64,000 nucleotides of DNA from the NCBI RefSeq assembly GCF_900156265.1, contig NZ_FTNE01000003.1, positions 1 to 64,000 on the forward strand. Direction: 5' to 3'. The notes beneath the pieces are model-generated. The model was not told the DNA's origin. It did no database searches and saw only the letters and a program-made list of their open reading frames with translations. Below are positions 54,559 through 63,224 of this stretch, in pieces (positions within the stretch are counted from its first letter, which is position 1; each line of letters begins with the position of its first letter). The stretch comes from Acidiphilium rubrum (GTDB lineage: Bacteria > Pseudomonadota > Alphaproteobacteria > Acetobacterales > Acetobacteraceae). Position numbers and translations under genes: made by a program.

Positions 54559-54688
54559 GGAAGGCTTCTTTTTTGTAAAAAAGAAGCAAAAAACTTTCGT
54601 TCATCTGGGCCACGGGCGTCCCCAACAGCACAGTCCCAAAGTCAAAAAGTTTTTTTGCTTCTTTTTTTACAAAAAAAGAAGTGCTTCC
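54559..54688. repeat. Composite hairpin repeat (two inverted copies)
   Basis: Forward copy 54559-54597 has stem GCTTCTTTTTT-GT-AAAAAAGAAGC followed by AAAAAACTTT; reverse copy 54645-54688 has CTTCTTTTTTT-AC-AAAAAAAGAAG... on its plus face. The centre (CACGGGCGT ... CAACAGCACAGTCCCA) matches 2621-2749 and the flank of 10194. The forward copy starts 8 bases after the M20 stop and the reverse copy ends 15 bases before fetA. Confidence 0.87.
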
Positions 54689-54702
54689 CTCGCCTTCTCG
54701 CC

Positions 54703-55296
54703 ATGAGACTAACAGCCGAGGGCCTAACCGGCGCCGCCGGCGGCCCATTTGATTTTTCGCTAGGCGCCGGCGAGGCAATGGCGATTACCGGCCCGTCGGG
54801 CGCCGGGAAATCGGTATTGTTGCGGATGATTGCCGATCTGGACCCGCATGAGGGCGACGTTTCGCTCGATGGGGTGGCGCGGGCGCAAATGGCGGCGCCG
54901 GCCTGGCGGCGGCGCGTGGCGTATCTCGCGGCGGAGCCGGGGTGGTGGCATGACGAGACGGCGGCGCATTTTCCAGAGCGGGCGCGGGCCGAGGCGTTGA
55001 TGCCGGATTTGGCGCTGGAGGTGAAATTGCTCGATCAGCCGGTGCATCGGCTTTCGACCGGGGAGCGGATGCGGCTGGCGTTGATCCGGATTTTGTTGAA
55101 CGAGCCTGCGGTTTTGCTGCTCGACGAGCCGACCGGGGCGCTCGATCCGCATGCGACGGCGTTGGTGGAGGGGATTTTGCTGGACCGGTTGCGGGCGGGG
55201 GTTTCGGTGATGATCGTGACGCATGACATGGCGCAGGCGGGGCGGCTGGGGGCGCGGCGGTATCATTTGGCGGCGGGGGTTTTGAGTCCGGCATGA
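54703..55296 (+). CDS. fetA: ABC transporter ATP-binding protein, FetA-like
   Basis: 197 aa. Walker A ITGPSGAGKSVLL, signature LSTGERMRLAL (a variant of LSGGQ), Walker B VLLLDEPTGALD and switch His in IVTHDM. Together with the next gene it forms a FetAB-type exporter that in E. coli lowers cellular iron. Stop overlaps fetB. Confidence 0.85.
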   Translation: MRLTAEGLTGAAGGPFDFSLGAGEAMAITGPSGAGKSVLLRMIADLDPHEGDVSLDGVARAQMAAPAWRRRVAYLAAEPGWWHDETAAHFPERARAEALMPDLALEVKLLDQPVHRLSTGERMRLALIRILLNEPAVLLLDEPTGALDPHATALVEGILLDRLRAGVSVMIVTHDMAQAGRLGARRYHLAAGVLSPA

Positions 55297-56084
55297 GTCC
55301 GATTTTACTGACGCCGGTCGATCTGCTGGTGGCATCGTCGCTGGTGGTGCTGGATGCGGTGGTTTCCGTCTGGCTGGGGTTGCGGCTGCACAAGCAGGTG
55401 CTGGTGGCGGCGGTGCGGTGCGCGGTGCAGCTGGTGCTGGTGGGGTATTTGTTGCGCTATGTGTTCGCGATCGACACCCCTGCCCTCACCCTGGGTTTGA
55501 TTCTGGTGATGGTGGCGATTGCCGGGCGGGAGGTGGCGGCGCGGCCGGAGCGGCGATTGGTGCGGTATGGCAACCAGATTGCCGGGCTTTCGGCGGTGGC
55601 GCTGGCGACGTTTGTGACGGCGACTTTTGCCCTGGCGACGGCGCTGCGGCCGCACCCGTGGTATGCGGCGCGGTATGCGATTCCGCTGGCCGGTATCATG
55701 CTGGGCAATGCGTTGAATGCGGCTTCGTTATCGCTGGACGCGCTGCTTTCGGGGGTGATGCGCGAGCGATCCGCGATCGAGGCGCAGTTGGCGCTGGGGG
55801 TGCGGTTTGGCGAGGCAACGAAACCGTTGATCCGGGCGGCGGTGCGGCGGGGGATTTTGCCGATCATCAATGTGATGTCGGCGGCGGGCATTGTGACGTT
55901 GCCGGGGATCATGACCGGGCAGATTCTGGCGGGGTTGTCGCCGATCGAGGCGGTGAAATATCAGATCCTGTTGATGTTTCTGCTGGCGGGGGCGACGGGG
56001 ATTGCTGCGGTGGGGGCTGCGTATTTCGCGATGGCGCGGTTGACGGACGGGCGGGAGCGGTTGCGGGTGGATCGGCTGGTTTAG
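55293..56084 (+). CDS. fetB: FetB-like ABC permease (UPF0014)
   Basis: 263 aa, about seven membrane spans. AAVRCAVQLVLVGYLL, GIMLGNALNAASLSLDAL and AAGIVTLPGIMTGQILAG are the UPF0014/FetB marks. Cotranslated with the ATPase by a four-base overlap. Role by family: iron export or metal-stress resistance. Confidence 0.9.
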   Translation: MSPILLTPVDLLVASSLVVLDAVVSVWLGLRLHKQVLVAAVRCAVQLVLVGYLLRYVFAIDTPALTLGLILVMVAIAGREVAARPERRLVRYGNQIAGLSAVALATFVTATFALATALRPHPWYAARYAIPLAGIMLGNALNAASLSLDALLSGVMRERSAIEAQLALGVRFGEATKPLIRAAVRRGILPIINVMSAAGIVTLPGIMTGQILAGLSPIEAVKYQILLMFLLAGATGIAAVGAAYFAMARLTDGRERLRVDRLV

Positions 56085-56101
56085 AGCGATCGGGTCATAT
56101 T

Positions 56102-56121
56102 TTGTTGCGATATCGTAACAA
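56102..56121. other. 20-bp near-perfect palindrome
   Basis: TTGTTGCGATATCGTAACAA is self-complementary except for one pair. It sits between the convergent fetB and Pro-rich protein genes. AT-rich with no GC clamp, so a poor terminator; a protein-binding site is possible. A weakly similar sequence (14 of 20 bases) is at 9381-9400, at the end of the paralogous gene. Confidence 0.5.
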
Positions 56122-56144
56122 TATAGGCGTGCTGCAATGTGGGG

Positions 56145-56729
56145 TCAGGCGGGTCGAAATTTGCACTCGTGGGGTGGAATTGGGGCGTCGTCGTGGCTGG
56201 GTTCTGGCGCGCCGAAGATGATGTGGCGGCGGGAATCGGCGATCGGCGGCAGGTTGGGCGCGAACGGCGGTTCGGGGGGCAGCTCGATGCCCATGGCGTT
56301 GTAGAGCGGGGTCAGGATGCGGACGAGTCTGGGGTTGGCGGCTAGAAAGCCGGCGAATTCGGGGTCGGACAGCAGGTGTTGCAGGCTGAAGCGGGCGAAG
56401 CCGGTTTCGGGGAGCAGGCGGTAGAGCCAGGATTCGCGGCAGGGCAGGGTGAGGCGTTTGCGGCGCGGCTTGGACGGTGGCTCGGTTTCTGGTGCGGTTT
56501 CGGGTGTGACTGCGGGTTTGGTGATCGGGCGGGGTTTGCGGGGTGGGACGTGGCCGCGGGCTAACGCTGCGAGGAAGCGGGCGGTGAGGTTGCGCAGGCG
56601 GGTCCAGATCAAATGGACCATCGGGGCGGGGATGTAGGCGGCGCGGCCTTTTTCGGCGACGACCGTGCAGAGCGCGTCCATGATGACGGCGAAGCATTCG
56701 ATCGTGAAAGGGGCGCGGGTTTCTGACAC
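56145..56729 (-). CDS. Unrecognised Pro-rich protein, paralogue of 9376-10023
   Basis: 194 aa. Block 1 FAVIMDALCTVVAEKGRAAYIP and IWTRLRNLTARFLAALARG; a Pro/Glu/Lys linker; block 2 RKRLTLPCRESWLYRLLPETG; block 3 LQHLLSDPEFAGFLAANPRLVRIL then TPLYNAMGIELPPEP; and a Pro-rich tail. All blocks match the protein at 9376-10023 in order. GTG 56729 is chosen because the shared upstream repeat is 37 bases away in both. No known domain, no signal peptide. Function unknown. Confidence 0.75.
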   Translation of the reverse strand: MSETRAPFTIECFAVIMDALCTVVAEKGRAAYIPAPMVHLIWTRLRNLTARFLAALARGHVPPRKPRPITKPAVTPETAPETEPPSKPRRKRLTLPCRESWLYRLLPETGFARFSLQHLLSDPEFAGFLAANPRLVRILTPLYNAMGIELPPEPPFAPNLPPIADSRRHIIFGAPEPSHDDAPIPPHECKFRPA

Positions 56730-56765
56730 GCCGGCACCTTAGGCCGGGTGGGTGGGGGTGCGAAA

Positions 56766-56789
56766 GCGTTTTGTTAGCGTTTTTGTTAG
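56766..56789 (-). promoter_or_regulatory. Tandem 12-bp repeat upstream of Pro-rich protein gene
   Basis: Plus strand GCGTTTTGTTAG (56766-56777) directly followed by CGTTTTTGTTAG (56778-56789). Same structure and same distance to the GTG as at 10060-10083. Between repeat and start codon both copies also share GGG(C/T)GGGGG-type runs and GAAAG. Confidence 0.6.
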
Positions 56790-56815
56790 GATCGAGATCA
56801 GGGATTTTTGGGGGA

Positions 56816-56850
56816 TGGATTGCATCGCCGCACCGGTGTCTCGCGATGAC
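56816..56850. repeat. REP-like element, diverged copy
   Basis: TGGATTGCATCGCC ... CTCGCGATGAC, same order and position as the element at 10111-10138 relative to the paralogous gene, with seven extra bases in the middle. Confidence 0.5.
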
Positions 56851-56897
56851 CTGATGGGGCTGGTGAAATGGGGTTGCTCAACGATCACTAAAACGTG

Positions 56898-56914
56898 ACT
56901 TTGCTCTGCAAAGT
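56898..56914. promoter_or_regulatory. Candidate operator of the winged-helix regulator
   Basis: ACTTTGC-TCT-GCAAAGT, a perfect inverted repeat with 7-bp arms, 40 bases before the first gene of the membrane-regulator-membrane trio. The obvious candidate protein is the regulator at 57631-57981. Confidence 0.5.
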
Positions 56915-56953
56915 AGTTTGTGGTTATCCTGGGGCCGGAAACAGGAGGGCTGC

Positions 56954-57556
56954 ATGACCATTTCACCGATCGAGGCCGAGGCTTCACTGGCGGCGATCGC
57001 GGCGACGCGGCGCGATGCGAAGGATTATCTGTTCCAGCGCGGCTTGATCGTCGCGCTGGCCATTGGCGGGGTTGCCGCGGGGTTGTTGGCGGCAGGTGCG
57101 GTCGTGTTGTCGCCGGCCGATGATGCGACGGCTTCGATTGTCGTGAATTGTTCTGTCTCGGTGGCGTTCTTCGTGCTGCTGTATCGGCAGGAGGTGAAGC
57201 GTGGGCGCTCGGACGGATCGGGTAGTTTGGCGCTTCGATTGGAGGCGTTTGCGAGCTTCATTGTGATGATCGTGATCTGGGGCGCGCTGCATTACGGGCG
57301 CATCGCGCTGCATTTCAATATCGATCAGGCGAATTGTGCGGAACTTGTGGGGCTCGGCCTGTTGTTTGCGGGATTCGGGCATGGGCGTGGCATGGCTGGG
57401 CTGGTGACGACCGGGTTGGTGTTTGGTTTTTGCGGACTTGCCGGATTGATCGGGGTGACCGTGTTTGCGGTAATTCATTATGAAGCGTTCACCAGCCTCG
57501 CGTTGCTTGGGAGCGCCTGGGCTTTGAGCCGGGTGGGTTGGAGCCGGGCGCTATGA
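56954..57556 (+). CDS. Membrane protein of unknown function, about five spans
   Basis: 200 aa. A soluble N terminus of about 25 residues, then hydrophobic segments near 30-52, 62-75, 97-115, 125-145 and 160-190. AGGAGG sits eight bases before ATG 56954, a strong start. I recognise no family. First gene of a possible operon with a winged-helix regulator and another membrane protein. Confidence 0.65.
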   Translation: MTISPIEAEASLAAIAATRRDAKDYLFQRGLIVALAIGGVAAGLLAAGAVVLSPADDATASIVVNCSVSVAFFVLLYRQEVKRGRSDGSGSLALRLEAFASFIVMIVIWGALHYGRIALHFNIDQANCAELVGLGLLFAGFGHGRGMAGLVTTGLVFGFCGLAGLIGVTVFAVIHYEAFTSLALLGSAWALSRVGWSRAL

Positions 57557-57630
57557 GGATGTCATGGGGTACGGTCACGGTTTTGCGAGTAGCGATCAAG
57601 CCCGGTCTTTGGTTGCGGCGGGCCTGAGCG

Positions 57631-57981
57631 ATGGACATTTCAGGGCCTGACGAGACGATCCATCAGATTGTGCGGCTCAGGATCATGGCGGCGCTGACGG
57701 CGTTGCCGGAGGGGGAGATGCTGGAATTCATCCGGTTGCGGGCGATGGTGGCGGCGAGCGATGGGAATCTGGCGACACATTTGAATACGCTGGATGCGGC
57801 GGGATATGTTAGCGTTGTGAAAGATTATGCCGGCAGGAAGCCACGCACGCGGATTGCCGCGACGGCGGCGGGGCGCGCGGCGCTGGAGCGGCATGTGGCG
57901 TATCTGCGGTCGATCATCGATGGTGAAGGCGGCGGTGATGGCGTGACGACGGCCGGGCGGGCGGCGGTGGTGGTTTCGTGA
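57631..57981 (+). CDS. Winged-helix transcriptional regulator (HTH_34-like)
   Basis: 116 aa. VRLRIMAALTALPEGEMLEFIRLRAMVAASDGNLATHLNTLDAAGYVSVVKDYAGRKPRTRIAAT condenses to a single winged helix with the GNLATHLNTL recognition helix, of the small ArsR/MarR-like winged-helix type often paired with membrane proteins. No metal ligands. Encoded between two membrane protein genes. Confidence 0.85.
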   Translation: MDISGPDETIHQIVRLRIMAALTALPEGEMLEFIRLRAMVAASDGNLATHLNTLDAAGYVSVVKDYAGRKPRTRIAATAAGRAALERHVAYLRSIIDGEGGGDGVTTAGRAAVVVS

Positions 57982-57993
57982 CAGGAGGTTTCG

Positions 57994-58677
57994 ATGGTGG
58001 ATCGGATTGAGGCTGCGCAATTCGCCCGCAAGCAGGGGGCGGGAATTGTGACGGAGGCGTTGGTCAATTTCATCCTGCCTTATGTGATCTATGTTTATGC
58101 CAAGCCGGGGCTGGGTGATGTTCATGCGCTGATGGCGTCTTCGCTGCCGCCGATTGCGTGGAGCCTGGCCGAGTTTGCGCGCAAGCGGCGGGTGGATGCG
58201 ATTTCGCTGATCGTGATTGCGGGGATCGTGCTGTCGCTGCTGGCGTTCATCGGCGGCGGGTCGGTGCGGTTTTTGCAACTGCGGGAGAATTTGGTCGGCG
58301 GGCTGGTGGCGCTGGTGTTTCTGGGCTCGGCCGCGATCGGCAAGCCGCTGATCTATCAGTTTGCGCGGGCCGGCGCGGCGCGGAAATCGGCCGCCGAGGG
58401 TGCGAAACTCGAGGCGCTGCGCGCGGATGCCGGCTTCAAGCGGGTGATGCTGATCATGACGCTGGTGTGGGGGTTCGGGCTGCTGGCCTCGACTGTGGTT
58501 TCCTGCGTGCTGGTGTTTGCCATGTCGATCCGGAATTATCTGCTGGTCAGCCCGTTCATCGGGTACGGCACGATGGCGGCGCTGGGGGTCTGGAGTTTCG
58601 TTTATGGCAATCGGGCGCGGCGGCGGGGTGAGGCGCGGCGGGCGGCGGGCGGTCAGGGTGGTGCGGTAAGCGGTTAG
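57994..58677 (+). CDS. VC0807-like integral membrane protein
   Basis: 227 aa, about six spans. FILPYVIYVYAKPGLGDVHALMASSLPPIAWSLAEFARKRRVDAISL and GGLVALVFLGSAAIGKPLIYQFAR resemble the VC0807/intracellular-septation-like family seen beside winged-helix regulators. Starts 12 bases after the regulator. Function unknown. Confidence 0.72.
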   Translation: MVDRIEAAQFARKQGAGIVTEALVNFILPYVIYVYAKPGLGDVHALMASSLPPIAWSLAEFARKRRVDAISLIVIAGIVLSLLAFIGGGSVRFLQLRENLVGGLVALVFLGSAAIGKPLIYQFARAGAARKSAAEGAKLEALRADAGFKRVMLIMTLVWGFGLLASTVVSCVLVFAMSIRNYLLVSPFIGYGTMAALGVWSFVYGNRARRRGEARRAAGGQGGAVSG

Positions 58678-58684
58678 GCGGTGA

Positions 58685-60421
58685 TCAGGCGAGCGCCTGT
58701 GCGCGCACCAGCCGTGCGAAAGCCCCGTCTTCGGCGAGGAGGTCTTCATGCGTGCCGCATTCCAGCACGCCGCCATCCGCCATCACCACGATCAGGTCGG
58801 CATCACGCACCGTGGCCAGGCGATGCGCGACCACGATGGTGGTGCGGCCCCGGCGGAGCCGCGCGAGGGCTTGCTGCACGGCGGCTTCGCTTTCGGCATC
58901 GAGCGCGCTGGTCGCTTCATCGAGCAGCAGGATGCGCGGGTCGCGCAGCAGGGCGCGTGCCAGCGCCACCCGCTGGCGCTGGCCGCCGGACAGGCGTTGG
59001 CCGTTGACGCCGACGCGGGTTTCGAAGCCTTCGGGCAGTGCCGCGACGAATTGCGCCGCCGCCGCGTTGGCCGCCGCCTCGATTTCCGCCATCGTCGCGT
59101 CCGGCCGGCCCATGCCGATGTTGGCGGCCACGGTATCGTCGAACAGTAACGAATCCTGGCCGACATAGGCCAGCGCGCGGCGCAGGCTGGCGAGCGAGAC
59201 CTGGCCGATATCCGCGCCGTCGATCAGGATGCTGCCGCGATCGAGGTCGTAGAGGCGGGGGATCAGGGCCAGCGCGGTCGATTTGCCGGCCCCCGAGGCA
59301 CCGACCAGGGCGAGGGTTCGGCCTGGTTCGGCGATGAATGACAGATCGCGCAGGCCGGGCCGGCCATCCGGGTAGGCGAAGCCGACGTGGCGAAACTCGA
59401 GCCTGCCGGGGCCGGGCGGCAGAGGTGGCGCACCGGGGGGTTCGTGCGCGGCATCCGGTTCGTCGATCACGCGGTAGACGCGCTCCAGCCCGGCCATGCC
59501 CTCCTGCACCGCCGCGTTCATGGTGCCGAGCGCGCGCAGCGGGCGGGATGCGATGAGCAAGGCGGCGACGAAGCCGGTGAAATTGCCGATGCCGGACGCG
59601 CCGGCGGCGTGGCGCCAGCCGGCAAAGCCGATCACCAGCGCGATGGCGAGGCCGCCCAGCACTTCCAGCATCGGGTCGAGTGCGGCGCGGCCGCGGATCA
59701 TGCGCATCAGGGCGCGGTACAATTGGTCGAACGCGCGCTCGGCGCGGCGGCGCTCCTGCGCTTCCAGCCCGTAGGCGCGCACGGTGCGGGCCTGGGCGAA
59801 GCTTTCGTTCAGCATCGAGGCGGCTTCGCCCATGCGCTCCTGCATGCCGCCGGAGGCGCGGCGGATGCGCCGGCCGATGCGCTGGATCGGCAGGCCGGCC
59901 AGCGGATAGAGCACGGCGGCGATCAGGCTCAATGACCAGTCGATCCAGATCATGGTGGCGATCAGCCCGACCAGGGTGAACGCATCGGCGATGCCGTTGA
60001 CCGCGCGGTTCATCGCTTCGCGGATCACCGTGGCATCGGTGGTGAAGCGCGCCGCCAGGGCCGCGGGGGGTTCGCGATCGACGCGGGCGAGTTCGGCATC
60101 GGTCAGGTGGGCGAACATCGAGCCTTGCAGGCGGCGGATGGTGCCGAGCACGACCTGCTGGGTCAGCAGGGTCTGCGCATATTGGGCGAGCGCCTTGATG
60201 ACGGTGACGGTGAACACGATGACCGGCACCTGATAGAGGATGCGGGGATCGCGCTTGGCGAACATGGTGAAGGCGCGGTCGATCAGCGCGGGATAGAGGG
60301 CGGTGGTGCCGGACATGATCAGCGTTGCCACCACGATGAGGGCGACGCGGCCGCGATAATGGCGGATGTGGTCGCGCCAGAGCCGGCGGGCCAATCCCAT
60401 GCTTCCCAGAGGTTCGATCAT
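58685..60421 (-). CDS. ABC exporter, MsbA/lipid A-type
   Basis: 578 aa half-transporter with membrane domain first (six spans, about 20-320) and ATPase second: Walker A VGASGAGKSTAL, signature RLSGGQRQRVAL, Walker B ILLLDEATSALD. Closest to the MsbA-like lipid or drug exporters; homodimer expected. Followed by an MFS exporter nine bases upstream on the same strand, so the two may share a transcript. Confidence 0.88.
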   Translation of the reverse strand: MIEPLGSMGLARRLWRDHIRHYRGRVALIVVATLIMSGTTALYPALIDRAFTMFAKRDPRILYQVPVIVFTVTVIKALAQYAQTLLTQQVVLGTIRRLQGSMFAHLTDAELARVDREPPAALAARFTTDATVIREAMNRAVNGIADAFTLVGLIATMIWIDWSLSLIAAVLYPLAGLPIQRIGRRIRRASGGMQERMGEAASMLNESFAQARTVRAYGLEAQERRRAERAFDQLYRALMRMIRGRAALDPMLEVLGGLAIALVIGFAGWRHAAGASGIGNFTGFVAALLIASRPLRALGTMNAAVQEGMAGLERVYRVIDEPDAAHEPPGAPPLPPGPGRLEFRHVGFAYPDGRPGLRDLSFIAEPGRTLALVGASGAGKSTALALIPRLYDLDRGSILIDGADIGQVSLASLRRALAYVGQDSLLFDDTVAANIGMGRPDATMAEIEAAANAAAAQFVAALPEGFETRVGVNGQRLSGGQRQRVALARALLRDPRILLLDEATSALDAESEAAVQQALARLRRGRTTIVVAHRLATVRDADLIVVMADGGVLECGTHEDLLAEDGAFARLVRAQALA

Positions 60422-60429
60422 CGGCGCTC

Positions 60430-61899
60430 CTACTGGCGCGGGCCTGACGGCAGGTCAATGTGCGGCACCGGTGCGGCATGGTGGCCGCTGACATCGTCGC
60501 CCGCTTCGGCGGCGAGGCGGGCGCAGATCGGCACCGAGATCAGGCCGATCGCGCTGATGATGATGAAGGCCCAGGAATAATCGGCGATGCTGGGGGCTGC
60601 GTGGCCGGACAGGGCGGTGGCGACCTCGAGCGAGCCCGCCGCGATCGAGATGCCGAGAGTGATGGTGATCTGCTGGAAGGTTGCGTAGAAACTGGTCGCC
60701 GCACTCATGCGGCTGCGCGGCACATCGGCGTAGGCGATGGTGTTGAAGGCGGTGAATTGCAGCGAGCGGAACACGCCGCCGATCAGCAGCACGGCATCGA
60801 GGGCGAGGACCGGCCAAGACGGGCGGAACGCGGCACAGGCGGCGGTGAAGGCGACCGAGAGCAGGCCGAAGCCGACCATGGAGATCCGAAAGCCGAAGCG
60901 GCGCAGGATGGGCTGGGCGAGCGGCTTCATTGCCAGCGCGCCGATGGCCGCCGCGAAGGTGACGGTGCCGCTTTTGGCGGCCGATTCGCCGAAGCCGAGT
61001 TGCAGCATGAGCGGCAGCAGAAACGGCATGGCGCCGGCCAGCACGCGGAAGAAACTGCCGGCGATGGTGGAATTGGCGAAGGTGTCGATCTTCATCAGGG
61101 TGAGATCGAGCACCGGATGTTCGTGGTGCTGCGCGTGGCGCCAGTAGGCCCAGCCGGACGCGCCGCCGACCGCGAAGCAGGCGAGGCTCCATGGCACCGC
61201 GATGATGCCGCGGCCGATGGTTTCGATGCCGGCCATCACCAGCGCCATCGCGAGGCCGGACAGGATCAGGCCGATGATATCGAGCCGTCCCGCGTGTTCG
61301 CTGTCGCGCACTTCGCGGATGAACAGGCTGACGGCGACGATGCCGATCAGCCCGATCGGGACGTTGATGTCGAAGGTCCAGCGCCAGGAGACATAGGTGA
61401 CGATGAAGCCGCCGAGCGGCGGGCCGATGATCGGGCCGATCAGCGCGGGCATGGTGAGCCAGGAGGTTGCGGCGAGCATGTCGCGCCGGCGCACCGATTT
61501 CAGCAGCAGCAGCCGGCCGACCGGCACCATCATCGAGCCGCCGACGCCCTGGAGGATGCGGGCGGCGATGAGTTCGCCGAGGCTGTGCGCGAGGCCGCAC
61601 AGGACCGAGCCGATCGTGAAGATCAGGATCGCGGCGCGGAACACCGTGCGGCTGCCGAAACGATCGGCGAACCAGCCGGAGGCGGGGATGAACACCGCGA
61701 GCGAAAGCAGATAGGAGGTGAGTGCCAGGCTCATGTGCAGCGGGTCGGCGTGGAAGCTTTTCGCCATGGCCGGCAGCGCGGTGGCGACGATGGTGCTGTC
61801 GAGATTCTGCATGAACAGAGCGGTTGCGACGATGACCGCGGTGATCCGCATCTGCCGCGTCGTCAGTGCGGACCGGTCGTCGTCCTCATCATCGATCAT
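60430..61899 (-). CDS. DHA2-family MFS drug exporter
   Basis: 489 aa from ATG 61899, 14 predicted spans. FMQNLDSTIVATALPAMAKSF, GWFADRFGSRTVF and LQGVGGSMMVPVGRLL are DHA2 (EmrB-like) motifs. ATG 61899 overlaps the end of the DUF2125 gene by a few codons? No: DUF2125 stops at 61913, 13 bases before. Substrates unknown. Confidence 0.87.
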   Translation of the reverse strand: MIDDEDDDRSALTTRQMRITAVIVATALFMQNLDSTIVATALPAMAKSFHADPLHMSLALTSYLLSLAVFIPASGWFADRFGSRTVFRAAILIFTIGSVLCGLAHSLGELIAARILQGVGGSMMVPVGRLLLLKSVRRRDMLAATSWLTMPALIGPIIGPPLGGFIVTYVSWRWTFDINVPIGLIGIVAVSLFIREVRDSEHAGRLDIIGLILSGLAMALVMAGIETIGRGIIAVPWSLACFAVGGASGWAYWRHAQHHEHPVLDLTLMKIDTFANSTIAGSFFRVLAGAMPFLLPLMLQLGFGESAAKSGTVTFAAAIGALAMKPLAQPILRRFGFRISMVGFGLLSVAFTAACAAFRPSWPVLALDAVLLIGGVFRSLQFTAFNTIAYADVPRSRMSAATSFYATFQQITITLGISIAAGSLEVATALSGHAAPSIADYSWAFIIISAIGLISVPICARLAAEAGDDVSGHHAAPVPHIDLPSGPRQ

Positions 61900-61912
61900 C
61901 TCCGGCTGTGGG

Positions 61913-63067
61913 TCACTTGGTCGGTGTTGCCGCCGGTGCCGGCCAGACCAGCGGCGGCACATCGGCGGCTTTTTTGCCGTTGGCGGTCAGCACGCCGCCG
62001 GCGAGGGCGAAATTCACGGTCAGGCGCTGGGCATCCGACGGCGCCTTGCTCATGTAGGGGGCGGTCTGGGCGGAGAGCGCGCTGATCATGCCCACAGCCG
62101 CCGGATAGGCGTTGGCGATGTCGCCGAGGAAGGCGCCCACGCCATCGGCCACCAGGGTCGCCTTGCCGGCGGGCTGCACGGTGGTATCGAAGCCGAAACT
62201 GCCGTGGGTGTGGGCTTTGAGCGGACCGAGATCGACCGCGAGGGTGAAATCACCGTGGCCGCCGCCCTTGGCCCAGTCGTGCACCGCGGGGCCGAGTTGC
62301 TGCCAGGCGGCGATCGCGGCGTCCGGGTTGGTCGTCACGCCGGCGGTCTGCGGGGTCAGCACCGATTGCGTGAACGGCGGCAGTTGCGGGCCTGAAAAAT
62401 CGGCGTCCAGTTGCAGGGAGGCCAGTTTGCCATCGAACGGCAGGTGCGCGAGGGTGACGAAAATCGGCGACAAAGCAAGGCCGGTCAGGGTTTCATGCAC
62501 GGTGAACGCGGTATCGCTGCGCCCGGCGGCGGGGTTGCGCGTGAAGTCGGTATGGAGGGACGCGAGGCTGATCAGGGTGAAATTGGTGTCGGCGCTGTCG
62601 ATCCGCATGCCGGTGAAATTCAGCGTGCCCGACCGCAGCGGGTCCGGCGCGTGGTCGAGCAGGGCGTTCGGGTCGAAGTGATATTGATCGCTGATGGTGG
62701 TGAATTGCAGCGTGAAGGCCGGGCCTTGCGACATGGCGACGTGCCAGGCGAGCGGGAGGCCGATGTCGAGCGTGAAGGGTGAGGTGATTTTCGCGCGCAT
62801 CACGAAACTGGGCAGGGTGATTTTCGGCGTGGGCAGGCCGCGATCGGGTGGGCTCAGGGTGAGATCGGTGACGGAATAGGTCGCCGCCAGCGGTGAGGAC
62901 CCGCGCGCGGTGGCGCCGTGGCTCATGGTCCAGCCCGCCTGGCGCAACATGTGCTCCTGGGCGCGAAACGCCATCGCCATCCGCCCCTGGACGTACCACC
63001 AGGCACCGACATAGGCGATCGCGAGGACGACGATCAGCAGAACCAGGAACCGCAACACACCGCGCAT
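61913..63067 (-). CDS. DUF2125-family envelope protein
   Basis: 384 aa. One N-terminal anchor (RFLVLLIVVLAIAYVGAWWYV), then a beta-rich periplasmic domain with LASLHTDFTRNPAAGRSDTAF and LDADFSGPQLPPFTQ, typical of alphaproteobacterial DUF2125. Function unknown; resembles AsmA-like bridge proteins. First gene of the DUF2125-MFS-ABC row. Confidence 0.8.
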   Translation of the reverse strand: MRGVLRFLVLLIVVLAIAYVGAWWYVQGRMAMAFRAQEHMLRQAGWTMSHGATARGSSPLAATYSVTDLTLSPPDRGLPTPKITLPSFVMRAKITSPFTLDIGLPLAWHVAMSQGPAFTLQFTTISDQYHFDPNALLDHAPDPLRSGTLNFTGMRIDSADTNFTLISLASLHTDFTRNPAAGRSDTAFTVHETLTGLALSPIFVTLAHLPFDGKLASLQLDADFSGPQLPPFTQSVLTPQTAGVTTNPDAAIAAWQQLGPAVHDWAKGGGHGDFTLAVDLGPLKAHTHGSFGFDTTVQPAGKATLVADGVGAFLGDIANAYPAAVGMISALSAQTAPYMSKAPSDAQRLTVNFALAGGVLTANGKKAADVPPLVWPAPAATPTK

Positions 63068-63224
63068 CAATCATCCTTTCGGGGCCAGACCGGCCGCGCC
63101 ACCATACCCATCGCGGCGCGGCTTGGCCAATGACCGGGGTAGGCGGCGGCCGAGACTTGACCCAAACGGGCGATCCGGGGCCATGTGCCACCGCCCGACC
63201 CATTCCGGCACACTGGAGTTGCCC

